From contig JAEYRZ010000012.1 of the NCBI GenBank assembly GCA_023435265.1, forward strand, positions 3,191 through 67,190: a stretch of 64,000 nucleotides of DNA, read 5' to 3'. Position 1 is the first letter of the stretch. Every line of letters begins with the position of its first letter. The stretch comes from Pseudomonadota bacterium (GTDB taxonomy: Bacteria > Desulfobacterota > Desulfobacteria > Desulfobacterales > Desulfosarcinaceae). The notes under the pieces are model-generated. The model saw only the letters and a program-made list of their open reading frames with translations, made no database searches and had not been told where the DNA came from. The position numbers and the translations under genes are program-made. Of this stretch, positions 44,188-54,231 are shown in pieces.

Positions 44188-44384
44188 TCAGCCCCCTCTT
44201 CTGCGCCGATCGTTGCATCCATCGAAATCACATGCTAAAAGATGATCGGACTCAATTGAATTCCTTCTAAAAATACAGGGTTACTGATCCATTGGCAAGG
44301 TTTTCGTTGAATTGTTTGATATCTACCTGAAAACATGATATTTAGTCCGCAAACAATTCCGATCCACTGCACGCGAGGAAAGCT

Positions 44385-44732
44385 ATGAACGAACGGACGC
44401 AGCAGAGTCAACCAGACCGCAGATCCGAACAGCGTTCAGCGGTCGATCGCTACTACAGTGTTCAGTTTACAACCCCCGGCCTGGCATCGTTCTACCAGTT
44501 CAAATTGTGGAACATCTCGTCAAGCGGCATGTGCATTCTGGTCAAAGAGGATTCCGAAGTACTCCGCCACGTCAAGATCGGAGACACCCTCGACATGACC
44601 TATTATCTCGCCGAAATGCAGGGTGCCCATGAAAGCCTGAAGACCCAGATCAAGCATATCACCAAAAATGAGGACGGACGCTTCAAAGGGCACTGCCTGA
44701 TCGGGCTCGCCATCCTGGAAAGCTCGCGCTGA
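44385..44732 (+). CDS. PilZ domain protein (c-di-GMP binding)
   Basis: 115-residue stand-alone PilZ domain. RRSEQR near residue 12 is the RxxxR c-di-GMP-binding motif, and NISSSGMCILV is the D/NxSxxG motif. With the c-di-GMP riboswitch at 26372-26455 it shows that the organism uses this second messenger. Neighbours give no target. GAGGAAAG lies before the ATG. The 197 bases upstream hold no gene. Confidence 0.85.
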   Translation: MNERTQQSQPDRRSEQRSAVDRYYSVQFTTPGLASFYQFKLWNISSSGMCILVKEDSEVLRHVKIGDTLDMTYYLAEMQGAHESLKTQIKHITKNEDGRFKGHCLIGLAILESSR

Positions 44733-44815
44733 CCCATCCTTCCTGCGCGAACAGGCCGGAGGCCTGGGTCGAAGGCGTGTTCCTTCCGGGCGGCGCCGCT
44801 CCAAAATCCATTCTT

Positions 44816-45877
44816 TCAGGAGTAAATCAAACTGATCGGCAGGGGCGGGTATTTGACCACCCCCGGCTTGGGGAGAATATGCTCCTGGCCGACAGTCAGC
44901 CAGTTCACATCGGGATTGATCTCGCGCAGCCTGCCGTCGTCCGGCGGGCGGGCGTAGTTGGTGTAGCTGTAGGTCACCTGGAAGATGCAGATGCCATTGC
45001 GACCTTCGTTGGCAACCACGTAATTTTTTTTGAATGTTCGATAAATAAGATTATGATGGCCGGCGATCTGCTGCATTTCATCTTCGGTCAGATCGATCAG
45101 GATCGCTTTGGACAATCCACGTTCGGAAATGCGCAGCAGGGCCCGCGATTCACTGCTGCCGGCGTAGACCGTCGAAATGCAGGGGATGGCCTTCAAGTAC
45201 TGCGCGGCCACGATGGCGGCGGTGCGCCGGCCGCCGACCATTACCGGCAGACCGTAATACTCGAAAAATTTCTTCTGAACCACCTCGGCGTACTTATCCC
45301 CTTTTTCATAAAGGTCCTTGGAGACATAACGCAGACTCTGCGCCAGGCTTTCGGCGGCTTCTGTAATGGGCCAGTCGATGCGCACATGAAAATGCGACAA
45401 CTGATAGCGGTTTTTTAAATGGCTGCCCGGATCGCGCTGGATCAGCAATGCATAATCGATGGGCAGCAGCAGCCGCAAAAAGTCGTAAAAATGCGCCGAT
45501 TCGAGGTACTTGTGGTTGCGATCGAAGGTTTCGGGCAGCGGCAGGGCCTTGGCCTGCAGAAGGTTGGACTTTGTGCTGCGGTTGACGTTGAAAAACCGGA
45601 TGTATTTCTTGAAGTGCGCCGGGATGGTGTCTTCGACGAACAATACCAGAAACGTATTTTGCGGTTCGTATTCGACGGTGGGAATGCGGGCGCGCGGCTT
45701 CAGCTCTCTTTTTTCGACAAACGGGTACGGCACCCCGCTGGCCAGAAAACGGGTGTAGGAGTTGACCAGGGCATATTCCAGCATGAACTGATCGAGTTCA
45801 TCTCGCAGCAGTTCATAATACGATCGTCGCAGGCGGTTGACTCGGCTGAGCTCTTCTCGGACACTCCAAAAGGCCAA
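44816..45877 (-). CDS. Conserved-looking hypothetical protein, 353 residues
   Basis: Soluble protein without signal peptide or membrane helices and without a motif I recognise. It is evenly composed and rich in Tyr, Arg and Leu, with a well-behaved N-terminus (MAFWSVREELSRVNRLRRSYYELLRDEL) that looks coiled. The start is a TTG with GGGAG seven bases upstream; no ATG fits. It stands alone between a PilZ gene (convergent) and a repeat-containing gap before pgk. Confidence 0.7.
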   Translation of the reverse strand: MAFWSVREELSRVNRLRRSYYELLRDELDQFMLEYALVNSYTRFLASGVPYPFVEKRELKPRARIPTVEYEPQNTFLVLFVEDTIPAHFKKYIRFFNVNRSTKSNLLQAKALPLPETFDRNHKYLESAHFYDFLRLLLPIDYALLIQRDPGSHLKNRYQLSHFHVRIDWPITEAAESLAQSLRYVSKDLYEKGDKYAEVVQKKFFEYYGLPVMVGGRRTAAIVAAQYLKAIPCISTVYAGSSESRALLRISERGLSKAILIDLTEDEMQQIAGHHNLIYRTFKKNYVVANEGRNGICIFQVTYSYTNYARPPDDGRLREINPDVNWLTVGQEHILPKPGVVKYPPLPISLIYS

Positions 45878-46228
45878 TCTGCACTCCCTTGCGTTTCAAG
45901 GTCCGGTCGAATCGAATATGATCGCTTTTACTTTTCATTTTGAAGCCTTAACATCATCGACTCAGCCCGTCAATGCTGTCTTTGGCCTTCGGGTTTTCTT
46001 TTCGGGATTGACCACGCGACGTGCATCGCATCGCAGATATCCGTCTTCACGGTATCGGCCGAAATCATCTGTTCGAATTTCTTTAACAGCTTTTGAATAA
46101 CTCCGCACCCCCGTGACGCTGTGTTGCGCAGCGTCTAAAAAATGCACATACCGGCGCCTATGCGTGCGTGGCGATTCGAAAGCGCGCGCCTTGCCTGACG
46201 GCTCGCTTTTCAACAGCCTGTAAGATCT
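45878..46228. other. Non-coding stretch with a dispersed repeat copy
   Basis: No gene is seen. The right part (46085-46205) is the inverted copy of the repeat at 38641-38755. The left part probably holds the promoter of the TTG-started gene at 45877. Confidence 0.5.
46085..46205 (-). repeat. Dispersed repeat, copy 2
   Basis: On the minus strand it reads GAGCCGTCAGGCAAGGCGCG, then GTATGTG and GCGCAACACAGC with TCACGG, the same blocks and order as 38641-38755. It lies just beyond the pgk stop codon. Confidence 0.7.
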
Positions 46229-47431
46229 TTACTCCTGCTTTTCGGTCAGCGCGGCGATGCCGGGCAGCTTCTTCCCTTCCAGAAATTCCAGGGATGCGCC
46301 GCCGCCCGTGGAAATATGGGTCATGCGCTGCGCCAGGCCCGCTTTTTCGACCGCCGCAGCCGAATCGCCGCCGCCGATCACAGTCATGCCGCCGCGGTCG
46401 CTCAGCTCCGCAAGCAGGCGGGCGACCTCGAAGGTCCCTTTTGCAGTGGCTTCGATTTCGAAAACGCCCATGGGGCCGTTCCAGATCACGGTCTTGCTGT
46501 CGCTTAAAATCTGCCGGAATTGCTGCAGGGTGGTCGGACCGATATCGAGCCCGAACTGCTTTTCCTGGATGTGCTCCACGGCGACGTTCTTGAGCGGCCC
46601 CACCGCGCGCACGGCGAAGTCGAACGTCTCGCTGACCGCAGTGTCGGCCGGCAGCACGATTTTGGCTCCGGCTTCCGCCATCAGTTCGGAGGCCAGGGCG
46701 ACTTTGTCTTTCTCCAGCAGGCTGCGGCCGATTGGAAGCCCCCGGGCGTGCAGGAATGTGTACGCCATTCCGCCGCCGATCAGAAGGCGGTCCACCTTGG
46801 GCAGCAGATTGCGGATGACCTCGATCTTGTCGGATATTTTGGCCCCGCCAAGGATGGCGACGAACGGCCGCCGGGGCGATTCAACCACCTGCACCAGGTA
46901 GTCGAGCTCCTTCTGCATCAGAAAACCGGCCACGCAGGGCTGGATGAAGTGGGTGACGCCTTCGGTGGAGGCATGCGCGCGGTGGGCCGTTCCAAAGGCA
47001 TCGTTGACGTAGATCTGCCCCCATTCGGCGAGCTGCCGGGCGAACTCCGGGTCGTTTTTGGTTTCGCCCGCGTAAAAACGCAGGTTTTCGAGCAGCAGCA
47101 CCTCTCCGCTATTCAGGCGGTCCACGGTGGCGCGCACTTCGGGGCCGATGCAGTCCGGGACGAACTGGACCGGACGGCCCAGGTGCCCGGAGAGCACTTC
47201 CACACACGGCCGCAACGACATGTCGGCTTTGCGCTCACCCTTGGGCCGCCCCAGGTGGCTCATCAATATCAGCCGGGCGCCGTTGTCGACCAGGTGGCGG
47301 ATCGTCGGCAGGGCGGCGCGGATGCGTTTATCGTTGGCCACGCGTGCGCCGGTAAGCGGCACGTTGAAATCGACCCGCATCAGGATGCGCCGGTCACGTA
47401 CCTTTACATCGTTTACGCTCATCTTCGGCAT
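46229..47431 (-). CDS. pgk: Phosphoglycerate kinase
   Basis: 400-residue glycolytic and gluconeogenic kinase. VDFNVPLTGARVANDKRIR and LILMSHLGRPKGER are the N-terminal 3-phosphoglycerate sites. AILGGAKISDKIEVIRNLL and the C-terminal VIGGGDSAAAVEKAGL with STGGGASLEFLEGK form the nucleotide site. The ATG at 47431 is preferred because of the perfect AGGGGAGG upstream; the frame continues 40 codons further without a good start. Length is standard. Confidence 0.95.
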   Translation of the reverse strand: MPKMSVNDVKVRDRRILMRVDFNVPLTGARVANDKRIRAALPTIRHLVDNGARLILMSHLGRPKGERKADMSLRPCVEVLSGHLGRPVQFVPDCIGPEVRATVDRLNSGEVLLLENLRFYAGETKNDPEFARQLAEWGQIYVNDAFGTAHRAHASTEGVTHFIQPCVAGFLMQKELDYLVQVVESPRRPFVAILGGAKISDKIEVIRNLLPKVDRLLIGGGMAYTFLHARGLPIGRSLLEKDKVALASELMAEAGAKIVLPADTAVSETFDFAVRAVGPLKNVAVEHIQEKQFGLDIGPTTLQQFRQILSDSKTVIWNGPMGVFEIEATAKGTFEVARLLAELSDRGGMTVIGGGDSAAAVEKAGLAQRMTHISTGGGASLEFLEGKKLPGIAALTEKQE

Positions 47432-47513
47432 AAGCACCTCCCCTTTGCGCGTGATGGCGGCGGAACCGAACCGCCCGGGGTTCCGCCCGCCGCCCGGTGA
47501 CAGTGAAGCCTTT

Positions 47514-47792
47514 TTATTCGGACACCGTCCCGCTTTTTTCCTTGAGCGCATGGATCCTTTTTTTCTGGGACCAGCGCTGGAAAAAGCCGATCAGCCCGCC
47601 GCGTTCGGCGCGTTCGATCATCTCTTCGCGAACGGTCAGTCCCTGCCGGTCGGCCATGGCGCTGCGCAGGCACGGTGTTTTGTGCAGGCACTGCAGGCAG
47701 GAGATGGGCGAGACGCGCAGCCCGTCGTCGCGCCGGGGGAAAACCGTATTGAGATCGCCGAAGCATTCAGGTCGATCGCCGGAGGCGGTCAT
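47514..47792 (-). CDS. Small Cys-motif protein of unknown function
   Basis: 92-residue protein with Cys32, Cys35 and Cys41 in SCLQCLHKTPCLRS, a possible metal or Fe-S site. The second half is charged, with TVREEMIERAERGGLIGFFQRW. GGGAG is placed properly before the ATG. It lies between gpsA and pgk on the same strand, so it is probably co-transcribed. I do not recognise a family. Confidence 0.6.
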   Translation of the reverse strand: MTASGDRPECFGDLNTVFPRRDDGLRVSPISCLQCLHKTPCLRSAMADRQGLTVREEMIERAERGGLIGFFQRWSQKKRIHALKEKSGTVSE

Positions 47793-47839
47793 GTTCGATA
47801 CTCCCGAGATACAAGTGCTGACCGATCATAAGAACCGCT

Positions 47840-48871
47840 TCAATCGTCGTCCAGCTCGCATTTCAAGTCGCGCGTCATCAGCTGGTAGGCCGCATCCTGG
47901 GGCGAAAGCCCCTCGTACAAAATACGGTAGACCGCCTGCGAGATGGGCATTTCCACCTCGAGGCGCTGCGACAGCGCGTAGACGGAACGGGCGGTCTTCA
48001 CCCCTTCGGCCACCATGCGCATCTCGGCCAGGACCTGGGCGAGGCCCATACCCTGCCCGATCTTCAATCCCACCGTGTGATTGCGGCTCAGGTTGCCGGT
48101 GCAGGTCAACACCAGATCTCCGACGCCGGCCAGACCGGTGAAGGTGCGCGGATTGGCCCCCATGGCCAGGCCCAGGCGCCGGATCTCGGTCAACCCGCGG
48201 GCGATCAGGGCCGCGCGCGTATTCAGGCCCATTCCCAGGCCGTCGATCATCCCGGCGGCGATTGCGATGACGTTCTTGACCGAGCCGCCCAATTCCACGC
48301 CGATCACGTCGTCATTGGTGTAAACGCGGAACACGGGGGTCGCGAAAACGCTCTGCACTTTGCGGGCGCAGGAGAGATTGCGGGAAGCCGCCGTCACGAC
48401 AGTAGGCAACCCGAAGGCCACCTCGCGCGCAAAGCTGGGGCCGGAAAGGGTCGCATAGCGATCTGCGTCGAGGTGCGGCAAGGCTTCGCGCAGAACACCG
48501 GACATGGTGAGCAGCGTTTCGTTCTCGATACCCTTGCTGGCGCACACCACGACCGTCTGCGACGGGAGCAGCGCCGCCATCTGCACGGCCACCTGCCGGA
48601 TGACGTGCGACGGCACCACGATCAGCACCAGCTCTTTGTCCTGCACCGCCCGCGCCAGGTCGTTGGTGGGGCGCAGGTTTTCCGACAGGCGCACGTCGGG
48701 CAGAAATACCGAGTTCACGCCGGTCTCGACGATCTGGCGGCACACGTCTGCTTCGAAAATCCACCAATCGACGGGATATCCCTTGCGGGCCAGCAGATTG
48801 GCCAATGCCGTGCCCCAGCTGCCTGCCCCGACCACACCGATTTTCATATCCAAACTCGCTTCATCGATCAT
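47840..48871 (-). CDS. gpsA: Glycerol-3-phosphate dehydrogenase [NAD(P)+]
   Basis: 343-residue enzyme that reduces dihydroxyacetone phosphate for phospholipid synthesis. GVVGAGSWGTALANLLARKG is the dinucleotide loop. LSGPSFAREVAFGLPT and ELGGSVKNVIAIAAGMIDGL, which holds the catalytic Lys, are signature blocks. The ATG at 48871 has GGAAGG upstream; the internal ATG at 48847 would match the commonest N-terminus. It lies 39 bases downstream of gyrA on the same strand. Confidence 0.94.
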   Translation of the reverse strand: MIDEASLDMKIGVVGAGSWGTALANLLARKGYPVDWWIFEADVCRQIVETGVNSVFLPDVRLSENLRPTNDLARAVQDKELVLIVVPSHVIRQVAVQMAALLPSQTVVVCASKGIENETLLTMSGVLREALPHLDADRYATLSGPSFAREVAFGLPTVVTAASRNLSCARKVQSVFATPVFRVYTNDDVIGVELGGSVKNVIAIAAGMIDGLGMGLNTRAALIARGLTEIRRLGLAMGANPRTFTGLAGVGDLVLTCTGNLSRNHTVGLKIGQGMGLAQVLAEMRMVAEGVKTARSVYALSQRLEVEMPISQAVYRILYEGLSPQDAAYQLMTRDLKCELDDD

Positions 48872-48910
48872 CGTCGCCGATCCTTCCGCCCCGACTGCCG
48901 CGGGGCTGAG

Positions 48911-51370
48911 CTATTCAGTCTCGGGTTTTGCGGCTTCGGGCTCTTCTTCCTCCTTCTCCGCCAGCCCCGCCGCGCTGACAATCCGTTCGCCCGCTTCCAG
49001 GTCCATCAATTTGACGCCCTGCGTGTTGCGGCTGATCACCGAAACGCCGCTGACGGGGATGCGGATGATTTTGCCGCGGTCGGTCACCAGCATCACATCG
49101 TCGTCCTCTTTAACCTCCAGCACGCTGACCACGACGCCGTTGCGCTGCGAGGTCTTGATGGTGATGACCCCCTTGCCGCCGCGCTTGTGCACCGGATACT
49201 CGTCGATGGAGGTGCGTTTGCCGAAACCGTTTTCGGTCACCGCGAACATGGTCGCCCCGTAGCGCAGCGCCTCCATGCCGACCAGCCGATCGCCCGCGTC
49301 CAGGCGGATGCCGCGCACGCCCCGCGAAATGCGGCTGCTGGGGCGGATATCCGATTCGTGGAAGCGGATCGACTTGCCCAAGGCCGAGCTCAGGAACACG
49401 TTCTGAGTGCCGTCGGTGAGCCGCACGGCGATCAATTCGTCCGCAGGGGCCAGGTCCAGCGCGATGATGCCGCCGGCGCGCGGCCGCGAAAAGGACATCA
49501 GATCGGTTTTCTTGATCGTGCCCTGCTTGGTGGCCATGAGCACGAAATGCCCCGGTTCGAACGCCGGCACATCCAGGATCGTGGACAGTTGCTCGCCCTC
49601 TTCCAGGTTGAGCAGGTTCACGATCGCCTTGCCGTGGCTCTGGCGGCCGGCCTGGGGGATGTCGTAGACCTTGCGCCAGTAGACCTTGCCGCGGTTGGTG
49701 AAGAACAGGAAGGTGTGATGGGTCGAAGCAACGAACAGGTGCGAAACGAAATCCTCTTCTCGGGTGCCCATGGCGGTCTTGCCTTTGCCGCCGCGCCGCT
49801 GGCTCTGGTACAGCGTGATGGGATTGCGCTTGATGTACCCGGAATTGGAAATCGTCACGACCATGTCCTCTTCCATGATCATGTCTTCGATGGTCAGTTC
49901 GCGGGCGGTCTCGACGATCTCGGTGCGGCGGCTGTCTCCGAACTGCTCCTTGAGCGAAGTCAGCTCGTCCTTGATGATCTTCAGCACGAGCTTCTCGCTG
50001 GAGAGAATCTCCTTGAAGCGGGCGATGTCCTGGATGACGGCCGCGTACTCCTCGTTGATCTTGTCGCGCTCCAGGCCGGTCAGCCGCTGCAGGCGCAGAT
50101 TCAGGATCTCCTGGGCCTGGATGGCCGAAAGACCGAAGGCGGCCATCAGGCGCTCCTTGGCCTCGGCCGGCGTCCGCGACGCACGGATCATCTGCACCAC
50201 GGCGTCCAGGTTGTCCAGGGCGATGCGATAGCCCTCCAGGACATGCGCGCGCGCTTCGGCCTTGGCCAGGTCGAAGCGTGTCCGCCGGATCACCACCTCT
50301 TTGCGGTGGCCCACGAAATTCTCCAGGATCTCCTTGAGGCTAAGCACCTGCGGACGCTGCCGCACCACGGCCAGAAAGATGATCCCGAAACTGGTCTCCA
50401 TCTGCGTGTGCTTGAACAGCTGGTTGACGATGACTCCCGAAACCGCGCCCTTTTTGACGCCCAGGGCGATGCGCAGGCCCCGGCGGTCCGATTCGTCGCG
50501 GACGTAGGCGACTCCTTCCAGCTGCTTTTCCTTCATCAGCTCGGCCACCTTCTCGACCAGCCTGGCCTTGTTGACCTGGTAGGGGATTTCGTGGACCACG
50601 ATGGTCTCGCGCCCCTGCTTGTCCGTCTCCACCCCGATCCGCGCCCGCAGCCGGATGATCCCCCGGCCCGTCTGGTATGCTTCGCGGATGCCGGCGGTTC
50701 CGTATATGAGGCCGGCCGTGGGAAAGTCAGGCCCAGGCACATACCGCATCAACTCGGCAATCGAGATTTCGGGCGCATCGATCAGCGCGCAGATGGCATC
50801 CACCACCTCGGACAGATTGTGGGGCGGGATGTTGGTGGCCATGCCCACGGCAATACCGGAAGAACCGTTGACGATCAGGGTCGGCACCTTCGAGGGCAGC
50901 ACCAGGGGCTCGGTCAGCGATTCGTCGTAATTGGGACCGAAATCGACCGTGTCCTTGTCGAGGTCCTCCAGCAGCTCATGGGCCATGCGCCGCATGCGCA
51001 CTTCCGTGTAACGCATGGCCGCCGCCGGATCGCCGTCGATGGAACCGAAATTCCCCTGGCCGTCCACCAGCGTGTAGCGCATCGAAAAATCCTGCGCCAT
51101 GCGCACGATGGTGTCGTACACGGCGGTATCGCCATGCGGGTGATATTTACCGATCACATCGCCCACGATGCGGGCCGATTTCTTATACGGCTTGTTGTAA
51201 TCGTTGCCGAGCTCGCGCATGGCGTAGAGCACACGGCGGTGAACCGGCTTCAATCCATCACGGACATCGGGCAGGGCCCTTCCAATAATCACGCTCATGG
51301 CGTAATCGAGATAGGATTTCTTCATCTCCCGCTCGATGCTGACCACAGACGGCGATTCAGATGTCGTCAT
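48911..51370 (-). CDS. gyrA: DNA gyrase subunit A
   Basis: 819-residue topoisomerase subunit. [20 protein letters not shown] is the quinolone-resistance-determining region. The catalytic Tyr lies in RYTEVRM. The C-terminal pinwheel contains the GyrA box QRRGGKG in [15 protein letters not shown], which separates it from ParC. Thr at the Ser83 position is common in wild-type gyrases of other groups. It ends in a short acidic tail. Its start overlaps the upstream permease gene by four bases; gyrB is not adjacent. Confidence 0.95.
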   Translation of the reverse strand: MTTSESPSVVSIEREMKKSYLDYAMSVIIGRALPDVRDGLKPVHRRVLYAMRELGNDYNKPYKKSARIVGDVIGKYHPHGDTAVYDTIVRMAQDFSMRYTLVDGQGNFGSIDGDPAAAMRYTEVRMRRMAHELLEDLDKDTVDFGPNYDESLTEPLVLPSKVPTLIVNGSSGIAVGMATNIPPHNLSEVVDAICALIDAPEISIAELMRYVPGPDFPTAGLIYGTAGIREAYQTGRGIIRLRARIGVETDKQGRETIVVHEIPYQVNKARLVEKVAELMKEKQLEGVAYVRDESDRRGLRIALGVKKGAVSGVIVNQLFKHTQMETSFGIIFLAVVRQRPQVLSLKEILENFVGHRKEVVIRRTRFDLAKAEARAHVLEGYRIALDNLDAVVQMIRASRTPAEAKERLMAAFGLSAIQAQEILNLRLQRLTGLERDKINEEYAAVIQDIARFKEILSSEKLVLKIIKDELTSLKEQFGDSRRTEIVETARELTIEDMIMEEDMVVTISNSGYIKRNPITLYQSQRRGGKGKTAMGTREEDFVSHLFVASTHHTFLFFTNRGKVYWRKVYDIPQAGRQSHGKAIVNLLNLEEGEQLSTILDVPAFEPGHFVLMATKQGTIKKTDLMSFSRPRAGGIIALDLAPADELIAVRLTDGTQNVFLSSALGKSIRFHESDIRPSSRISRGVRGIRLDAGDRLVGMEALRYGATMFAVTENGFGKRTSIDEYPVHKRGGKGVITIKTSQRNGVVVSVLEVKEDDDVMLVTDRGKIIRIPVSGVSVISRNTQGVKLMDLEAGERIVSAAGLAEKEEEEPEAAKPETE

Positions 51371-52524
51371 TTCTCAACCTTCTCCATTCCAGCTTTGGCA
51401 TTCACCTGTATGCGGGTTTGGCCGGCAGGCCCGGCCGCATCCGGTACCCGGCCGTGCTCGACCATTGTCTGGTAATTGGTGCGGTAAATTTCAGCCAGCG
51501 TCAAAAACGCCGTGACGATCAGCGGCCCGTAGATGATACCCAGAATGCCGAAAAGCTTCAGCCCGCCGATGATGGCGAAAAACACCAGCAGGGGATGCAT
51601 TTTTACCCGCCGGCCGACCAGGCGCGGTTTGAGCAGGTACTCCGTTCCGCCCGACAGGACCGCATAGATCAGAAGTAAAAAGAAGCTGCCGGTGATGTTT
51701 CCTTTGAGGAAGAGGAAAACAGCGGCCGGAACGAATACCAGCCCGATCCCCAATATGGGCAGAAACGCCAGCAGCCCCATGATGACGCCCCACAGAAAAG
51801 AGGATTGGAACCCGTAGGCCCAGAAGATCAATCCTCCCAGCAGCCCCTGGATGACGCCGCACACGCCGTTGACCACCAGAATGGCGCCCGACATCTCCTT
51901 GAACTTGCCGATCAGCATGCGTTCCTGCTGAACCGGGAGGGGCGACAAGTCCACGACGTAGCCCACCAGGCGTTCGCCGTCGATGAGCAGAAAGAAGCAC
52001 ACCATCAGCATCAGGATGAAGTTCACAACGAAGAGCAGCGTGTTCGATGCGATGGCCTTGCTCTGATCGTACAAAAAGGACGCGATGTAGCGGATCACTT
52101 CGGTGGCGAACCGCTTGAGCTCTTCTCCGGTCAGCTCGAAATTGAACCCGGCCAGGTAGGTATTGGCCCGTTCCAGCACCTGCGTATCGTTCAACAATGC
52201 GGTGATCTGTTCGCTGATCACCGCGTCCCTGGCCATCTGATAGAGGCCGAAGGCCTGCTGGCCGAGACTGCCGACGAACAGGGCGACCGGCACGAACAGA
52301 ACGAAAAAGATCACGATGCAGGTGCCGAGCGAAGCCAGCCAGGGGCGGGCCTTCAACCGAACGCACAACAGGCGGTACAACGGATGAAAAAGACCGCTGA
52401 CCACAGCCCCCAGGACCAGGATGGCGACAAACGGCATCATCAACCAGCCCAGCAGCAGGAGCGCGCCGACAAAGCAGGCCAGAAAAAAACCGAGCACCGG
52501 ATTCCGGGAGATCATGTCACCCAT
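51367..52524 (-). CDS. AI-2E family transporter (PerM/UPF0118)
   Basis: 385-residue polytopic protein with about eight helices in the AI-2E/PerM pattern. Two N-terminal helices are followed by a soluble helical part, then [20 protein letters not shown] and [35 protein letters not shown]. Members have been proposed as autoinducer or proton-coupled exporters; the substrate here is unknown. Its stop overlaps gyrA's start (ATGA). Confidence 0.85.
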   Translation of the reverse strand: MGDMISRNPVLGFFLACFVGALLLLGWLMMPFVAILVLGAVVSGLFHPLYRLLCVRLKARPWLASLGTCIVIFFVLFVPVALFVGSLGQQAFGLYQMARDAVISEQITALLNDTQVLERANTYLAGFNFELTGEELKRFATEVIRYIASFLYDQSKAIASNTLLFVVNFILMLMVCFFLLIDGERLVGYVVDLSPLPVQQERMLIGKFKEMSGAILVVNGVCGVIQGLLGGLIFWAYGFQSSFLWGVIMGLLAFLPILGIGLVFVPAAVFLFLKGNITGSFFLLLIYAVLSGGTEYLLKPRLVGRRVKMHPLLVFFAIIGGLKLFGILGIIYGPLIVTAFLTLAEIYRTNYQTMVEHGRVPDAAGPAGQTRIQVNAKAGMEKVEK

Positions 52525-53319
52525 TGCATCTCCAGTTTGCGCGGCATCTCATCACAGCGCCGGCGCACACCTCAGTCCAGGGCACACGCAAAGCTGGGGT
52601 GTCGGGCAACCTGAACAAGGGCTTCCCTCCGATGCGAGGGCAACGGCAGCGTATAGACTGGGGAGCGGTCGGCCACATACGATCGGCTGGATTCATCGCG
52701 TACGAACCGCCATACTCAGGGCGGTCCACCCGGGCCGTAACCTGAGGAAAGTGCTATTTGCTGACCAGAGCGCCGGCGGTGATCAGAAGCAGCGCCTCAT
52801 AGATCCACAAGGCGGTCAGGCTGTCGAAAACGGCCATGACGATCCCGCCACCGACGATGGCCGGAACCCCACAAAAAACCAAGATTCCCAATTTCCTGCT
52901 GATATCCATGCTGGCACCCATCGATTGATTTGCGTTTATCGCCGCGTCAGCGCCGCGGCGATCATCATTCCTGCCCTGGTTTTGCATCTCATTGGTAAGC
53001 CGACTTTTTAACAATAACGCTCTTGAATGTAAAGCGAAAAAGGCGGTTCAGGCGGAAGCGCGGACCGTGCGGGACGGGGATCCTCCGCTGCGAAAGGCGG
53101 TCCTAAAACCGATGGGCTGGTCACCGGAACAGCCGGCGCCCCGATCCGGGCCGTGGTACCGCAAGCGGACGGCGGCAGACATGAACCGCGAAAAGCAATC
53201 GCGGCGCGTCGTGCCGGTCGGCTGAACGCCGGCGGGCGCGGTTTCGTGTGGTCAAAGAACGCAAGATGCATTAAATTGACTCGCAGCGACCCAAGGACCT
53301 TCAAACCGAAAGCATCCCC
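52525..53319. other. 795-base stretch with at most one tiny gene
   Basis: Apart from a possible 51-codon membrane-protein gene on the minus strand (52754-52909), I see no supported gene, RNA or strong repeat here. Several frames are open because of high GC but have no family resemblance. The right end must hold the promoter of the NRDE gene. Confidence 0.5.
52754..52909 (-). CDS. Possible 51-residue two-helix membrane peptide
   Basis: From an ATG at 52909 the frame codes for a short basic start (MDISRK) and two hydrophobic helices (LGILVFCGVPAIVGGGIVMAV and ALWIYEALLLITAGALV). Coding for such a clean hairpin by chance is unlikely, but the ribosome-binding site is weak and no family is known to me. 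Confidence 0.4.
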   Translation of the reverse strand: MDISRKLGILVFCGVPAIVGGGIVMAVFDSLTALWIYEALLLITAGALVSK

Positions 53320-54099
53320 ATGTGCCTGATCCTGTTCGCGTATGAATCGCATCCCAAATACCGGCTTATCGCGGCTGCCAACCGGGACGAATTTTACCAG
53401 CGGGCGACCGCCGCGCTTTCCTTCTGGGAGGATGAACCCGACCTCCTGGCCGGGCGCGACCTCGAGGCAGGCGGCACCTGGATGGGCATCACCCGCATCG
53501 GGCGCTGGGCGGCAGTGACGAACTATCGGGATCCGCGGCGGATCATCTTCAATCCCCAGTCGCGCGGGTCGCTGGTCCGTGACTATCTGTGCGCCAAGGC
53601 GGCGCCCGAACCCTTTCTGCGCCACCTGCAAAACCACGCTTCGCGCTACAACGGCTTCAACCTGTTGGCGGCCGACCGAACCTCGCTCTTCCATTTTTGC
53701 AGCCAGGGCAGCGGCATCCGGCGCCTGCAGCCGGGCGTCTACGGTTTGAGCAACCGGCTGCTCGACAGCCCCTGGCCGAAGATCATTGCAGGCAAGCGCC
53801 GGCTGAGGTCGATCATGGCCGAACGGGAGCACATCGAGGCGGAAGATCTTCTGCCCCTGCTCACCGACCGTACGATCGCCGAAGACCACCGCCTGCCCGA
53901 CACGGGCGTGGGCATCGAGAAGGAACGCATGCTCAGCCCGGCATTCATCACCAGCCCGGATTACGGCACCCGCTCCTCGTCGGTGCTGACCATCTCCATC
54001 AAAGGCGTGGTTCAGTTTACGGAAGTGACCTGGCCCGCGGACGGCTCGGGGCCCCGTCCCGTGTCCATGCAAACCCACCAGTTCACCATCGGCAGGTAA
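53320..54099 (+). CDS. NRDE/TANGO2 family protein
   Basis: 259-residue protein of the family named for its NRDE motif, here IAAANRDEFYQR at about residues 19-30, after the conserved N-terminal MCLILFAY with Cys2. LLAGRDLEAGGTWMGITRIGRWAAVTNYRDP is the second hallmark block. Eukaryotic TANGO2 has been tied to haem or lipid handling; the bacterial role is open. It lies between long gaps, so it is probably a single-gene unit. Confidence 0.88.
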   Translation: MCLILFAYESHPKYRLIAAANRDEFYQRATAALSFWEDEPDLLAGRDLEAGGTWMGITRIGRWAAVTNYRDPRRIIFNPQSRGSLVRDYLCAKAAPEPFLRHLQNHASRYNGFNLLAADRTSLFHFCSQGSGIRRLQPGVYGLSNRLLDSPWPKIIAGKRRLRSIMAEREHIEAEDLLPLLTDRTIAEDHRLPDTGVGIEKERMLSPAFITSPDYGTRSSSVLTISIKGVVQFTEVTWPADGSGPRPVSMQTHQFTIGR

Positions 54100-54231
54100 A
54101 CGGAAGGGGCAAGGCCGGCGGCCGTAACGCGAAGCGGCGCCCGGACGGCATCCGCTTCGAGCGCAGGAGCGCATGCGCCCGCAGACGTACACGTTCGTCC
54201 TGACTCGAACCGCACGCGCGTGGATGCGGCT

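Noticed and set aside
44290..44320. TGGCAAGG...GTTG sequence as a sigma-54 promoter for the PilZ gene
   Set aside because: The -12 GC is replaced by GT, so it does not meet the consensus.
48888..48906. GCCCCG...CGGGGC hairpin between gyrA and gpsA
   Set aside because: No T-tract follows, and both genes are on the same strand 39 bases apart, so it is not called a terminator.
51100..51150. Thr at the Ser83-equivalent position of GyrA as a resistance mutation
   Set aside because: Thr is the wild-type residue in several other bacterial groups, so it is not evidence of selection.
48077..51475. Open frame of 1132 codons on the plus strand
   Set aside because: It is antisense to gpsA and gyrA, is rich in His, Gln and Arg, and is an artefact of GC-rich codon positions.
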